Source of the DNA: Haloarcula amylovorans
Lineage (GTDB): Archaea > Halobacteriota > Halobacteria > Halobacteriales > Haloarculaceae
DNA: 64,000 nt
Assembly: GCF_004681185.1 (NCBI RefSeq)
Contig: NZ_SRIF01000008.1
Location: 103,600-167,599, forward strand
Direction of reading: 5' to 3'
Shown: in pieces, positions 32,412-40,807 of the stretch
Layout of the letters: the number at the start of each line of letters is the position of its first letter
Position numbering within the stretch: position 1 is the stretch's first letter
The notes under the pieces: model-generated
Database searches by the model: none
What the model was told of the DNA's origin: nothing
The model's input: the letters and a program-made list of their open reading frames with translations, nothing else
Translations under genes and position numbers: made by a program

Positions 32412-34334
32412 TTATTCCCCGAGGAAATCGACCTCGTGGAACTCGACCTGCGCCCCGCCGGCCTCGCTCTCGGCCAGCTGGCATTCCCAGCCGTAGACGT
32501 CGGCCACCTCACAGACGAAGGCGAGTCCCAGTCCCGTCCCCCGACCGTCGCCCGTCGTCGTGTACCCCTCCTCGAAGACTCGCTCTCGGTCAGCCTCGGG
32601 GACACCGACGCCATCGTCCGCCACGTAGAACCCGTCCGGCAACCGCTCGATGCGGACGGAAACGCCGTCTCCGCCATGCGTGACCGCATTCTCGAAGAGG
32701 TTCCGGAACAGATGCCGGATATACGTCTCGTCGGCTGGAATCTGGTCGTCTACGGCTACTGCGAGCGTCGCGTCACGAGAATCGATGTCCGTCCACGCGT
32801 CCCGTGCCACGTCCGCGAGCGAGACAGGCTCCCGTTCACCGGTAGCGCCGTCGCCTCGGGTCAACAAGAGCATGATGTCGACCATCTCCTCGATGCGGTC
32901 GAAGGCCTCTTTGACGTACTCGACCGCCTGCGGGTTCTCCTCGGTGGACAGCTGCTGGCTGTAGATGTGGCCGATGGCGACGGGGTTGCGAATCTCGTGG
33001 GCGAGCATGCTCGCGAAGCTCTCCAGTTGCTCGTTGGACTGTTCCAGTTCCTCGATGGTCTCTTCGAGTTTGCGCTCGCGTTTGATCCGGTCGGAGATAT
33101 CGCGGAAGTACACCGAGATCCCGGATTCGGAGGGGTAGAGATTCGCTTCGACCCAGAATTCGAGTGTATCGTAATAGAGTTCGTAGCTCGTCGGTTTCTG
33201 TTCGTCCCGCGCGGTGTGGAAGGCGTCCCAAACCTCGTCGATCTCGGCGGCCGACGGAAAGACGTCCCAGAGGCTCTCGCCGACGAGTTCCTCCTCGGAG
33301 TGCTGGAGGAGTTCCTCGGCGCGGGCATTGACGTGGGTGAACCGGAACTCCTCGTCGAGCGCGTAGAACGCGTCGGTGATGCGAGCCAGTATCTCTTCGA
33401 ACTCGCCTTCGAGTCGGAGTCGGTCGGTGATATCGGTGAACGTGAAGACGGCGCTACCGACGTCTTCGTCGGCTGCTAGCGGCGACCCGTTGACCGACAC
33501 CCAGACGCGTTGACCGTCGGGTTTACGCAGGCCAATCTCCATGTCGAAAATCGGCTCCCCGAACTCCATAACCTTGTTAAACGGTAGTTCTTCGGCCGGC
33601 ATCGGGTGCCCGTTTGTATCGACGAGATCCCACCGCAAGTCGTCGTGAGAGAACAATTCGAGTTCGTCCCGACTTCGACCGTAAATCTCCACCGCACGGT
33701 CGTTTGTGAACTTGATCGTTCCGTCGGAGCCGACGATGACGATGCCGACCGGACTGGTCTCGATGATCTGGGACTTGAGTAGCTTCTCGGCTTCGAGACG
33801 CCGTCTCGTTCGCCGGTTCTCGACAGTGGAGGTGAGGACGTTGCTGACGTTCTGAACGAAACTGATGTCCGGATCCGCAAAGTGTCCCGCCGTCGTCGAG
33901 TAAACGCCCAGTACCCCCCACGGCTCTTCGACCGCCCCGACGATGGCCGTGATTCCGCTCTTGATACAGCGTTCCTCGAGTAATTCGGTAGTAGCGAATC
34001 GGTCGTCGCGCCGGCAGTCCTCGACGAGGACCGGGTTGCCCGTTCGAAGCGTTTCTCCCGCCTGTAACTCCGGCCGAGTCGGGGTCGTCGCCGTCCCGAT
34101 GCAGTCGGTCGACCAGCCAGCACCGTCCCAGAGACGGAGTTCGTCGTCGGTCGGTTGTAACTCAAAGACGGCGCTGTACTCGGCATTCAGCGTCTCTGCG
34201 ACGGCGTCCGCTACGTCCTGCAGTAGTCGGTCGAGGTCGTCAGTTTCGAGTGCCAACTGGCCGATCTCGGCGACGACTTCCTGTCGACGGATGTGCCCCT
34301 CTCTCCCCACCTCCGTCTCGGACGGCGAAGCCAT
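32412..34334 (-). CDS. GAF/PAS multi-sensor histidine kinase
   Basis: A 640-aa cytoplasmic sensor kinase from the ATG at 34334. Domain order: GAF (about residues 15-180, ITAIVGAVEEPWGVLGVYST), two PAS domains (about 195-315 and 320-425, each ending in an ITDRLR or ISDRIK linker), the dimerisation helix with phospho-accepting His in SMLAHEIRNPVAIGH, and an HATPase domain with NLFENAVTHG, DDGVGVPEADRERVFEEGY and GRGTGLGLAFV. It has no TM and no adjacent response regulator. An upstream ATG at 34442 overlaps the next gene and is rejected. Confidence 0.92.
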   Translation of the reverse strand: MASPSETEVGREGHIRRQEVVAEIGQLALETDDLDRLLQDVADAVAETLNAEYSAVFELQPTDDELRLWDGAGWSTDCIGTATTPTRPELQAGETLRTGNPVLVEDCRRDDRFATTELLEERCIKSGITAIVGAVEEPWGVLGVYSTTAGHFADPDISFVQNVSNVLTSTVENRRTRRRLEAEKLLKSQIIETSPVGIVIVGSDGTIKFTNDRAVEIYGRSRDELELFSHDDLRWDLVDTNGHPMPAEELPFNKVMEFGEPIFDMEIGLRKPDGQRVWVSVNGSPLAADEDVGSAVFTFTDITDRLRLEGEFEEILARITDAFYALDEEFRFTHVNARAEELLQHSEEELVGESLWDVFPSAAEIDEVWDAFHTARDEQKPTSYELYYDTLEFWVEANLYPSESGISVYFRDISDRIKRERKLEETIEELEQSNEQLESFASMLAHEIRNPVAIGHIYSQQLSTEENPQAVEYVKEAFDRIEEMVDIMLLLTRGDGATGEREPVSLADVARDAWTDIDSRDATLAVAVDDQIPADETYIRHLFRNLFENAVTHGGDGVSVRIERLPDGFYVADDGVGVPEADRERVFEEGYTTTGDGRGTGLGLAFVCEVADVYGWECQLAESEAGGAQVEFHEVDFLGE

Positions 34335-34435
34335 ATACGTATTCGCCCTCTGACCGGTGGTAAATCTTTCTCTGCGGCAGAGAACGTAGCCCCGGTCGCG
34401 CCACGCTCTAGAGGCAGGAGAGACGGCCCGTCCGC

Positions 34436-35116
34436 TCACCACTCCGCCCGTTCGACCAACCGTGCGAACGCGGTCCGTTCGCGCGTCTCTTTGGTCTGCT
34501 GGTCGGCCTCGTCGCGCATCCGGTCTTTCAGCGCCCGAAGCGCGCGGGTATCGACGGCAGCCAGTTCGTCGGCGACGCGCCGCGGGTCCTCGACGATACG
34601 GGAGACGAGGCCCATCCGCAGTGCGGCCTCGGCGGCGATAGTCCGCCCCGACAGCGCGAGGTCCAGTGCTTCTCCCTCACCGACGACGCGAGGAAGGCGA
34701 GCGGTGCCGCCCCACGCGCCGAACAGCCCCAGTTTCACGCCCGTCTCGGCGAACGTCGCCTCGGGCGTCGCCACGCGGAGGTCACAGGCCAACGCCAGTT
34801 CGACGCCGCCGCCGCGGGCCGCCCCGTCGATGCCGGCGACGACCGCGCCGTCGTAGCGTTCGATGGTCGTCGCCACTCGCTGTCCCAGCGCGGCGAAGTC
34901 GGCGGCGGCGGCGTCGCCATCGAGACTGCGAACCACGTCGAGGTCAGCGCCGGCACAGAACGCCTCGCCAGCACCGCGGAGGTAGACGACCGGTTCCGTC
35001 GCGTTCGTCACCGCCGTTTCCAGATCGGCGAGCGCCTCCCGGTCGAGTGCATTGCGCCGCTCCGGACGGTCGAAGGTCAGCACGCGAACGCCCCCATCAG
35101 CCGTCGTCCGGACCAT
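34436..35116 (-). CDS. enoyl-CoA hydratase/isomerase family protein
   Basis: A 226-aa crotonase-fold protein, somewhat shorter than the usual 255-260 residues. The acyl-CoA oxyanion-hole motifs are GAGEAFCAGADLD and GIDGAARGGGVELALACD; the region AETGVKLGLFGAWGGTARLPRVVG covers the second active-site stretch. The classic second catalytic Glu of hydratases is not obvious, so isomerase or other activity is possible. The ATG at 35116 is used; a much longer open frame upstream is the antisense of the divergent gene at 35177. No other beta-oxidation gene is nearby. Confidence 0.88.
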   Translation of the reverse strand: MVRTTADGGVRVLTFDRPERRNALDREALADLETAVTNATEPVVYLRGAGEAFCAGADLDVVRSLDGDAAAADFAALGQRVATTIERYDGAVVAGIDGAARGGGVELALACDLRVATPEATFAETGVKLGLFGAWGGTARLPRVVGEGEALDLALSGRTIAAEAALRMGLVSRIVEDPRRVADELAAVDTRALRALKDRMRDEADQQTKETRERTAFARLVERAEW

Positions 35117-35176
35117 GAACTGTGTGATGTCGGTGTTTCCAAAGGTCTTTGCCCTTCCCACCGCAACGTCACACCA

Positions 35177-35827
35177 ATGGAGGAAGTGGCGGCGGTCCGC
35201 CAAGCGTCGTTGGCGGCGGTCGAAGACGTCGAACCTGAACGTCTCCGCGAACGCATCGCGACGCGCCTCGACGATGCCTCGCTCGCCCCCGGGGTGTTGA
35301 CACTCGTCAGCGTTAGCGCCGCCCGCGAACGCGCGGCCGACCCCGTCGACGGCCACGCCGACCACGCCGCCGGCGTCCAGTTGATCTACGAGGGACTTCG
35401 GCTCACCCGCCAGCTCGCCCACGACGACCCGTGGGCCGTCGGCGACCGCGACGCCGCCGACCTCGACATCCTCATCGCCGATATCCTCGTCTCCCGTGGG
35501 TTCTACCTCCTCGCTCGAACCGAGGCCGCCGAGGCCGCCGTCGAGGTCGTCCGCGCCTTCGGCCACGACCAGACCGTCCAGCAGACCACCGGCGAGTCGC
35601 TCGACGCCAATCTGGAGGCCGATATCTGCGAACTCGCCGCCGTCACTGGCGTCGCCGCTGGCGGTTCCGCACCGACGGCCTCGCTCCGGGAGTACGCCGC
35701 CGCGCTGGCCGACGGCGGCCTGCCGACGAGCGCTCGTCTCGTCGGTGACGACGTAGTCGACGCGCTGACGACCCGTCTCCATCCCGACCAACCGCCGGGC
35801 GACGCCGAGGCCGCCGCCGACCACTGA
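35177..35827 (+). CDS. conserved haloarchaeal helical protein, unknown function
   Basis: A 216-aa, all-helical, acidic protein starting MEEVAAVRQASLAAVEDVEPE. The segment LDILIADILVSRGFYLLART, with EAAVEVVRAFGHDQTVQ after it, resembles the helices of polyprenyl-synthase-type proteins, but the DDxxD catalytic motifs are missing, so at most a non-catalytic subunit-like fold is suggested. I associate it with a haloarchaea-only family (possibly DUF7114, from memory). It diverges from the enoyl-CoA hydratase gene and lies 67 bp upstream of tRNA-Thr. Confidence 0.72.
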   Translation: MEEVAAVRQASLAAVEDVEPERLRERIATRLDDASLAPGVLTLVSVSAARERAADPVDGHADHAAGVQLIYEGLRLTRQLAHDDPWAVGDRDAADLDILIADILVSRGFYLLARTEAAEAAVEVVRAFGHDQTVQQTTGESLDANLEADICELAAVTGVAAGGSAPTASLREYAAALADGGLPTSARLVGDDVVDALTTRLHPDQPPGDAEAAADH

Positions 35828-35894
35828 CAACCATCGCCACGCCGCCCCCGAATCGAAACGAATAAAGACAACTGCCGGCAACAACTGAGTGCGT

Positions 35895-35966
35895 GCCTGG
35901 GTAGCTTAGCGGTAAAGCGCGTCCTTGGTAAGGACGAGACCCCGGATTCAAATTCCGGCCTAGGCT
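35895..35966 (+). tRNA. tRNA-Thr (GGT)
   Basis: The acceptor stem pairs GCCTGGG (35895-35901) with CCTAGGC (35959-35965), followed by discriminator T. The D arm has TAGCTTAGCGGTAAAGC. The anticodon stem CGTCC/GGACG encloses TTGGTAA, giving anticodon GGT for Thr. The T arm is CCGGATTCAAATTCCGG. No intron and no encoded CCA. A degenerate tRNA-like 3' fragment follows about 65 bp downstream. Confidence 0.95.
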
Positions 35967-36032
35967 CTTCTCGGAAGCAAACTGCGAGCGGCGCGTCTCG
36001 TCGCGCCGCGTCCCGTTGCGACGTGTGTAGCG

Positions 36033-36060
36033 AGCTCGGGGTTCAAATCCCGGGCAAGGT
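36033..36060 (+). other. tRNA-like T-arm and 3' fragment (relic)
   Basis: AGCTCGGGGTTCAAATCCCG and the following bases form a T-arm-like hairpin with the TTCAAAT loop and an acceptor-like tail GGGCAAGG. No matching 5' half is present, so it is not a functional tRNA. It is not an exact copy of the adjacent tRNA-Thr. Together with the lower-GC nuclease-like gene beside it, it may mark an old integration event at a tRNA gene. Confidence 0.45.
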
Positions 36061-36096
36061 GTTCACCGCACAACGGGTTCTGAGTCGGTAACTGGC

Positions 36097-36102
36097 TTTA
36101 TG
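36097..36102 (+). promoter_or_regulatory. TATA box for the winged-helix nuclease-like gene
   Basis: TTTATG lies about 30 bp before the ATG at 36130 and points to leaderless expression from that ATG rather than from the ATG at 36100, which overlaps the element. Confidence 0.5.
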
Positions 36103-36129
36103 ATCCGAGACTGTGGAGTGCATGTCGGG

Positions 36130-36864
36130 ATGTACCAGTACGAAGCAGTCGAACAGGTGTTGCAGGAAAACGGAGGGTATGCGACACTGAAAACGCTGTA
36201 CCAGCGGGCTCCGCACGTCGATGGCAGCGAGTGGGGAACGAAGACACCGAACGCCAGCATCCGCCGAATCGTCCAGACTCGCGAGGAGTTCTTCAAGATT
36301 CGGCCCGGGCTCTGGGCACTGGTCGACTGCCGCGACGAGTTACCGGAAAGCGTTTATCAAGAATCCGGGACCGAGGAGCAAACGCGATACGACCACTGGT
36401 ACTTTCAGGGATTGCTCACCGAGGTCGGCAACGCCCGGCGAGCGGAGACGTGGGTACCTGCTCAGGACAAGAACCGTCCCTTTCTGGACCGAACGCTGGG
36501 CGAGGTCAGCAGTTTAGCGTCGCTACCGGAGTTCGGTTACGACGAACTGGTCCAGCGGGCCAGGACGGTCGATACGGTCTGGTTCAACGAACGGCGGATG
36601 CCTGCTACGCTCATCGAAGTCGAGTTCTCGACGGATTTCCAGAACTCGCTGCACAAGTTCTTGGACCTCCGGGACTACCACGCGTCGTTCGTCATCGCCG
36701 CGGCCGAAACGCGGAAAGCGCAGTTCGAAAAGCGCCTCTCCCAATCGGGGTTCGAACCGATTCGTGACCGAGTAGAGTTCGTCAGTTTCGACGAAGTATC
36801 GCGGTTACACGCGGCGGCGGAAGCGACTACGGGACTAAACGAGCGTCTGCAGGCCGGCGTCTAA
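36130..36864 (+). CDS. winged-helix (HARE-HTH-like) plus PD-(D/E)XK nuclease-like protein
   Basis: A 244-aa protein. Residues 1-65 resemble a HARE-type or restriction-enzyme-associated winged helix (YEAVEQVLQENGG, then KTPNASIRRIVQT and FFKIRPGLWAL). Residues 85-225 look like a restriction-endonuclease fold: HWYFQGLLTEVGNARR, VDTVWF with Asp 148, and LIEVEFSTDF with Glu 163/Glu 165, the spacing of a PD-(D/E)XK centre, although the third residue is Glu rather than Lys. Base composition is less GC-rich than neighbours. It lies just downstream of tRNA-Thr and a tRNA-like relic. No methyltransferase is adjacent. A defensive or DNA-repair nuclease is possible; function unproven. Confidence 0.75.
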   Translation: MYQYEAVEQVLQENGGYATLKTLYQRAPHVDGSEWGTKTPNASIRRIVQTREEFFKIRPGLWALVDCRDELPESVYQESGTEEQTRYDHWYFQGLLTEVGNARRAETWVPAQDKNRPFLDRTLGEVSSLASLPEFGYDELVQRARTVDTVWFNERRMPATLIEVEFSTDFQNSLHKFLDLRDYHASFVIAAAETRKAQFEKRLSQSGFEPIRDRVEFVSFDEVSRLHAAAEATTGLNERLQAGV

Positions 36865-36892
36865 TCGGTGATATCGGCGGTTTCGGCCCCGT

Positions 36893-37336
36893 TCACTCCC
36901 GCTCTGGCTCCTCGGCGAGCGCTCGGTCGCGCAGCTCCTTGCACTTCTCGCCTTTCACGGTCAGGTCGGGGACCGGCACCGGCTTTCCGTCCTCGACGGC
37001 GACGAAGGTAGCGTAGGCGCTGGTGGTCTCCTCCGTCTCGCCGGTTCGGGGGTTCTCGGCGGCGACTTCGATTCGGACGCGGACGCTCGTGCGGCCGGTG
37101 GCGTAGGCGAACGCCTCGACGCGGGCATTGTCGCCGATTGGAATCGGCCGTTCGAAGTCCACGCGGGACATCTGGGCGGTGACACAGGACTCCTCGGCGG
37201 CGCGCATCGCCGACATCGCGCCGATCTCGTCCATCCACTTCATCACAATACCTCCGTGGGCGCTCTCGTAGTTGTTCGCGTGGGTCGGCTGGACGCGCTC
37301 GCGGTTGACGATGTGCGTGTCGGCGATAGCAGGCAT
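36893..37336 (-). CDS. acyl-CoA thioesterase (hotdog fold)
   Basis: A 147-aa hotdog-domain thioesterase of the BFIT/YciA-like group, which hydrolyses acyl-CoA to free acid and CoA in the cytoplasm. The conserved pattern ANNYESAHGGIVMKWMDEIGAMSA, with the Asn and the helix Asp/Glu that serve in catalysis, is followed by SRVDFERPIPIGDNARVEA and a final strand with EETTSAYATFVAVEDGKP. The start at 37336 is the first ATG in the conserved frame. It is convergent with the nuclease-like gene and divergent from the ferritin-like lipoprotein. Confidence 0.9.
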   Translation of the reverse strand: MPAIADTHIVNRERVQPTHANNYESAHGGIVMKWMDEIGAMSAMRAAEESCVTAQMSRVDFERPIPIGDNARVEAFAYATGRTSVRVRIEVAAENPRTGETEETTSAYATFVAVEDGKPVPVPDLTVKGEKCKELRDRALAEEPERE

Positions 37337-37504
37337 GGTCGGCGGTATGCCACCGCCGCGGATAACGGTTGATACTACGTCCAAACACGCGCCAATATAT
37401 TTCCCCCCATTTTCAATCGCAACTTTCGAAGTATCCGACCGTACCAAATGGGGCGGAATTTGGGTGAGAGTTCCGCCGGAATGCCGTCGGAACTCGGAAA
37501 ATTC

Positions 37505-37510
37505 CCTTTA
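37505..37510 (+). promoter_or_regulatory. TATA-like box for the ferritin-like lipoprotein gene
   Basis: CCTTTA is about 30 bp before the ATG at 37540. Spacing agrees with leaderless starts elsewhere in the window. Confidence 0.4.
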
Positions 37511-37539
37511 GGAGGAGTCGGGTTTGTTTGCCCGTCGAT

Positions 37540-38841
37540 ATGAGTCCGAACGACGACACCACTGACCGTACGCGACGCGCATTCCTCGGAACCACTGCCA
37601 CGCTCGGCTCCATCGCTATCGCCGGGTGTGCGAGCGACGGCGGCGATCCCGCGGCCGCCACCCAGACGGAGTCGATGGAGACCGAGACGGGCACCGAGAT
37701 GGGAACCGAAACGGCCACCGACGAGGACGATGCCGCACCGGACGTCCCGATACTCAACTACGCGCTCACGCTCGAACACTTAGAGAACGCCTTCTACCGC
37801 GAGGGCCTAGAGACGTTCAGCGACGACGAACTGAGCGGCGCGGACGTACTCTCGCAGTTCGACGGCCAGGTCTGTCAGGAAGTTCCGGGCTACCTCCAGA
37901 CCGTCGGTGACCACGAGGCCGCCCACGTGAAGACACTCAGCGCGACTGTCGAGAAACTCGGCGGGACGCCGGTCGAAGAGGGTGAGTACGACTTCGGCTA
38001 CGAGACCCCCAGCGAGTTCCTCGCCGTCGCCAAGGCCCTCGAAAACACCGGCGTCGCCGCCTACGCGGGCGCAGCACCGATGGTCGTGAACAACGAAGTC
38101 CTCGGTGCGGCCGCGGGCATCCACAGCGTCGAGGCCCGGCACGCGTCGTTCCTGAACCTCGTCAACGACTCCTCGCCGTTCCCGAAGGCCGTCGACGAGG
38201 CCAAATCGATGAGCGAAGTCCTCGAAATCGCCGGCCAGTTCGTCACCTCGGAGGTGGATGCGAGTGTCTACGAACTCGAAGACGACCGGCCCGCACCGCA
38301 GCGGAAAGAAGCGGACGACACGAGCGACGTGAACGTCCTGAACTACGCGCTCACGCTCGAACACCTAGAGAACGCCTTCTACCGCGAGGGCTTAGAGACG
38401 TTCAGCGACGACGAACTGATGCACGCGGAAGCGCTCTCGGAGTTCGGCGACGAGATCAAGATGCTAGTGCCCGACCACCTCGAAACCGTCGGTGCCCACG
38501 AGGCCGCACACGTCTCCGCGATCAGCGATACCGTCCAGAAACTCGGCGGAACGCCGGTCCAAGAGGCGAACTACGACTTCGGCTACGAGACGCCCAGCGA
38601 GTTCCTCGGCGTCGCCAAGGCCCTCGAAAATACTGGCGTCGCCGCCTACAAGGGCGCTGTCGATACGGTGTCGAACGACGACGTGTTCACCGCGGCGCTC
38701 GGTATCCACAGCGTCGAGGCCCGCCACGCTGCCTTCCTCAACGAACTGAACGCGACGTCACCGTTCCCGAAGGCCGTCGACGAGCCGAAGTCCATGTCGG
38801 AAGTCAAAGAGATCGCCGGCCAGTTCATTGTCGAGGAGTAA
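37540..38841 (+). CDS. Tat-exported lipoprotein with two tandem ferritin-like domains
   Basis: A 433-aa protein. The twin-arginine signal TRRAFLGTTATLGSIAIAGC ends in a lipobox Cys, then an acidic Thr/Glu linker. Two ferritin-like (Ferritin_2-type) four-helix domains follow, about residues 70-245 and 262-430. Each opens with LNYALTLEHLENAFYREGLE and carries later HEAAHV and HSVEARHA metal-ligand-like motifs. The two halves are nearly identical in places even at the DNA level (37745-37830 versus 38333-38418), so the duplication is recent or maintained by conversion. The domains probably bind a di-metal centre outside the cell; the reaction is unknown. Confidence 0.88.
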   Translation: MSPNDDTTDRTRRAFLGTTATLGSIAIAGCASDGGDPAAATQTESMETETGTEMGTETATDEDDAAPDVPILNYALTLEHLENAFYREGLETFSDDELSGADVLSQFDGQVCQEVPGYLQTVGDHEAAHVKTLSATVEKLGGTPVEEGEYDFGYETPSEFLAVAKALENTGVAAYAGAAPMVVNNEVLGAAAGIHSVEARHASFLNLVNDSSPFPKAVDEAKSMSEVLEIAGQFVTSEVDASVYELEDDRPAPQRKEADDTSDVNVLNYALTLEHLENAFYREGLETFSDDELMHAEALSEFGDEIKMLVPDHLETVGAHEAAHVSAISDTVQKLGGTPVQEANYDFGYETPSEFLGVAKALENTGVAAYKGAVDTVSNDDVFTAALGIHSVEARHAAFLNELNATSPFPKAVDEPKSMSEVKEIAGQFIVEE

Positions 38842-38959
38842 ACGGGTACTCCGACGGACCAGTTCGGACTCTCGGCATCGGTCAACCTCGTCGTCCTGAC
38901 GTGGAGTCCGCTCGATTGAGCGTCGTAACGCCTAATTGGCCGACCGAGAAAGACGGGAC

Positions 38960-39049
38960 ATGGATAGACAGCAGATACTAGCGGTCATCCTCGCCGTCCT
39001 GATGGTGGGGTCGTCGGTCGTCTACGCGCTCGCGTTCACCATCTTCTAG
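38960..39049 (+). CDS. 29-aa single-TM microprotein
   Basis: A 29-residue frame, MDRQQILAVILAVLMVGSSV and onward, encoding one hydrophobic helix. It ends in a TAG that overlaps the helicase stop codon by 4 bp (CTAG, 39046-39049), the same junction seen at three other convergent pairs here. A TAATTG element lies about 25 bp upstream. Similar MDRQQ-type microproteins recur in haloarchaea as I recall. The function is unknown; membrane insertion is predicted. Confidence 0.6.
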   Translation: MDRQQILAVILAVLMVGSSVVYALAFTIF

Positions 39050-40782
39050 TCCCACACGTCCGAGAGCGGGTGGTCGCTCGACGACCCGCCACCAGACCGG
39101 GAGCGCGAGCGGTCGTGACGGCGCTTCGCCCCGGCGGAGATACCCGCGAGCGCGCGGTCGGGCGCGAACGGCGGGAGATCGGGATCGCTCGTCCGGTCGA
39201 CCTGTTCCCGGAACCAGTCGGGCATGTCGTGGCGGGCGCGTTCGAAGAGGTCCAGTAGCGAGGAGTCCGCCAGGTACGTCGCGCCGTAGTCGTCGGGCGC
39301 GCGCACGACGCGACCGCAACCCTGAATCACCGTCCGAAGCGCCGTCCGGTAGTACCAGCCCCACTGGTCGTCTTCGAGGCGGCGGGCGACGCGCGAATCC
39401 CGGGTGTTGGGATAGGGGGCCTTACAGAGCACCTGCCAGCGACAGAGGTCCCCCTCCAAATCGAGGGCCTCCTCCATCTTCACCGAGAGGAACACGTCGG
39501 GGTTCTTGCTCCGTTTCCACGCGGCGAGCGCGCCGTCTCGGCCTTCTTTGTCGTGCGTGCGAACGCGGACGCCGACGCCGAAGTCGTCCAGTAGTTCCTC
39601 CAATCGCTCTTGAATCGCGTAGGAGTGACAGTGGATCAGGCCCTTCTCGTCGGGGTGGCGGACCATGATACGGACGATGGAGCGGGCCACGTCGGGGAGT
39701 GTATCGTCGCGGTGCTCGTAGGTCATCTTCCCCTGTGTCACGTCGTACAGCGGGCGGTTCTCGACGGGGAAGGTGTGGCCCACCTCCACCAGGGCGACGT
39801 TGTCGGAGTCCAGCCCGACGTTGGCACAGAAGGCGTCCTTGTTGAGGATGGTCGCCGACAGCAGGGCGAACTTGTTGCCCCGCTCCCAGACGGTGTGATT
39901 GAGGTAGCGCTCGGGGTTCATCGGCTTGATGGTCACCGGTGCGCCCTCGCCGTCGGTCTGGTCGACCACCCACGTCGTCGCGCTCTCGGGGTCGCGGTAA
40001 TCCTCTTGGAACCACGAGAGGTCGCTTCGCAGGGTGTTCAGCGAGTCGCGTTCGGCGACCTCCTCGGGACCGAGTTCGGCGTTGCCACGTAGTTCCTTCA
40101 CGCGGCGCTCGGCGAGCGACTCGATGCGTTCGGCGAGACCCAGCGCGTCGTCGAGGCCCTCGATATCGGGGATGTCGAGGTCGTTCCACATCGGGATGGT
40201 CTCCGACGAGAGGTCGATGGTGGCGTACATCTCTGCCCACTCGCCCAGGCCGTGGGCCTCGTCGATGACGACCACGTCGCGTTTCCCGAACACGTCGCTA
40301 CCGGCGGTCTGCATGAAGTAGGCCAGCGTCATCGCGGCGATGCGGCGGTTCGAGGCGATGGCGCGGTCCGAGAAGTACGGACACCGATGTTTGACCTGAC
40401 AGTCGAACTCCCGTTCGCGCACGCACGGGGCCTGATTGACCGGCGTATCCGTTTCGCCGGGGAGGATGCAGTCGTAGTTGTTCTTCCCGCGGATAACACA
40501 GAGGTCCTCTAAGAGGGCGTCCTCGGCCACGTCGTCAAGTTGCGAAACTTGGGGCGTCGTGTAGTAGGCGTCAATGACCTGTTCGGGCGCGGCCTCGCCC
40601 GCGGTGCGGGCACAGCCCGCGATGGCGCGAGCCAGCAGGGACTTGCCGCTCCCGGTCGGGGCACGCACCAGGACGACGTCGTTGCCACCCTCGAACGCCG
40701 CGCGAATGTCCGAGAGCGCCGCCTTCTGGTTCCCCCGATAGCTCGGGGCGGGAAATCCGTCGTGAATCCGCGCCGGGTACAC
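39046..40782 (-). CDS. Rad3/XPD-type (DinG-like) DNA helicase with Fe-S cluster motif
   Basis: A 578-aa superfamily 2 helicase. Walker A APTGSGKS is at residues 41-48 and the DEAH box IDEAH near 173-177. An iron-sulfur domain between them has cysteines at about 95, 105, 120, 128 and 134 (KNNYDC, APCVRE, FDCQVKHRC). Motif VI is IQGCGRVVRAPDDYG. XPD/DinG enzymes unwind DNA 5' to 3', typically at forks or R-loops. The GTG at 40782 has TATA-like GGTTTAC at 40808-40814 (minus strand); the open frame continues upstream to 41028, but that part overlaps the divergent cold-shock gene. Confidence 0.9.
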   Translation of the reverse strand: MYPARIHDGFPAPSYRGNQKAALSDIRAAFEGGNDVVLVRAPTGSGKSLLARAIAGCARTAGEAAPEQVIDAYYTTPQVSQLDDVAEDALLEDLCVIRGKNNYDCILPGETDTPVNQAPCVREREFDCQVKHRCPYFSDRAIASNRRIAAMTLAYFMQTAGSDVFGKRDVVVIDEAHGLGEWAEMYATIDLSSETIPMWNDLDIPDIEGLDDALGLAERIESLAERRVKELRGNAELGPEEVAERDSLNTLRSDLSWFQEDYRDPESATTWVVDQTDGEGAPVTIKPMNPERYLNHTVWERGNKFALLSATILNKDAFCANVGLDSDNVALVEVGHTFPVENRPLYDVTQGKMTYEHRDDTLPDVARSIVRIMVRHPDEKGLIHCHSYAIQERLEELLDDFGVGVRVRTHDKEGRDGALAAWKRSKNPDVFLSVKMEEALDLEGDLCRWQVLCKAPYPNTRDSRVARRLEDDQWGWYYRTALRTVIQGCGRVVRAPDDYGATYLADSSLLDLFERARHDMPDWFREQVDRTSDPDLPPFAPDRALAGISAGAKRRHDRSRSRSGGGSSSDHPLSDVWD

Positions 40783-40807
40783 GGGCGAAGGCAACGCGCC
40801 GGCGGGC

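Noticed and set aside
32436..33479. 347-aa open frame antisense to the GAF/PAS histidine kinase
   Set aside because: Shadow frame opposite a kinase with complete catalytic motifs.
35117..35884. Upstream extension of the enoyl-CoA hydratase frame
   Set aside because: It is antisense to the gene at 35177; conserved sequence begins at the ATG at 35116.
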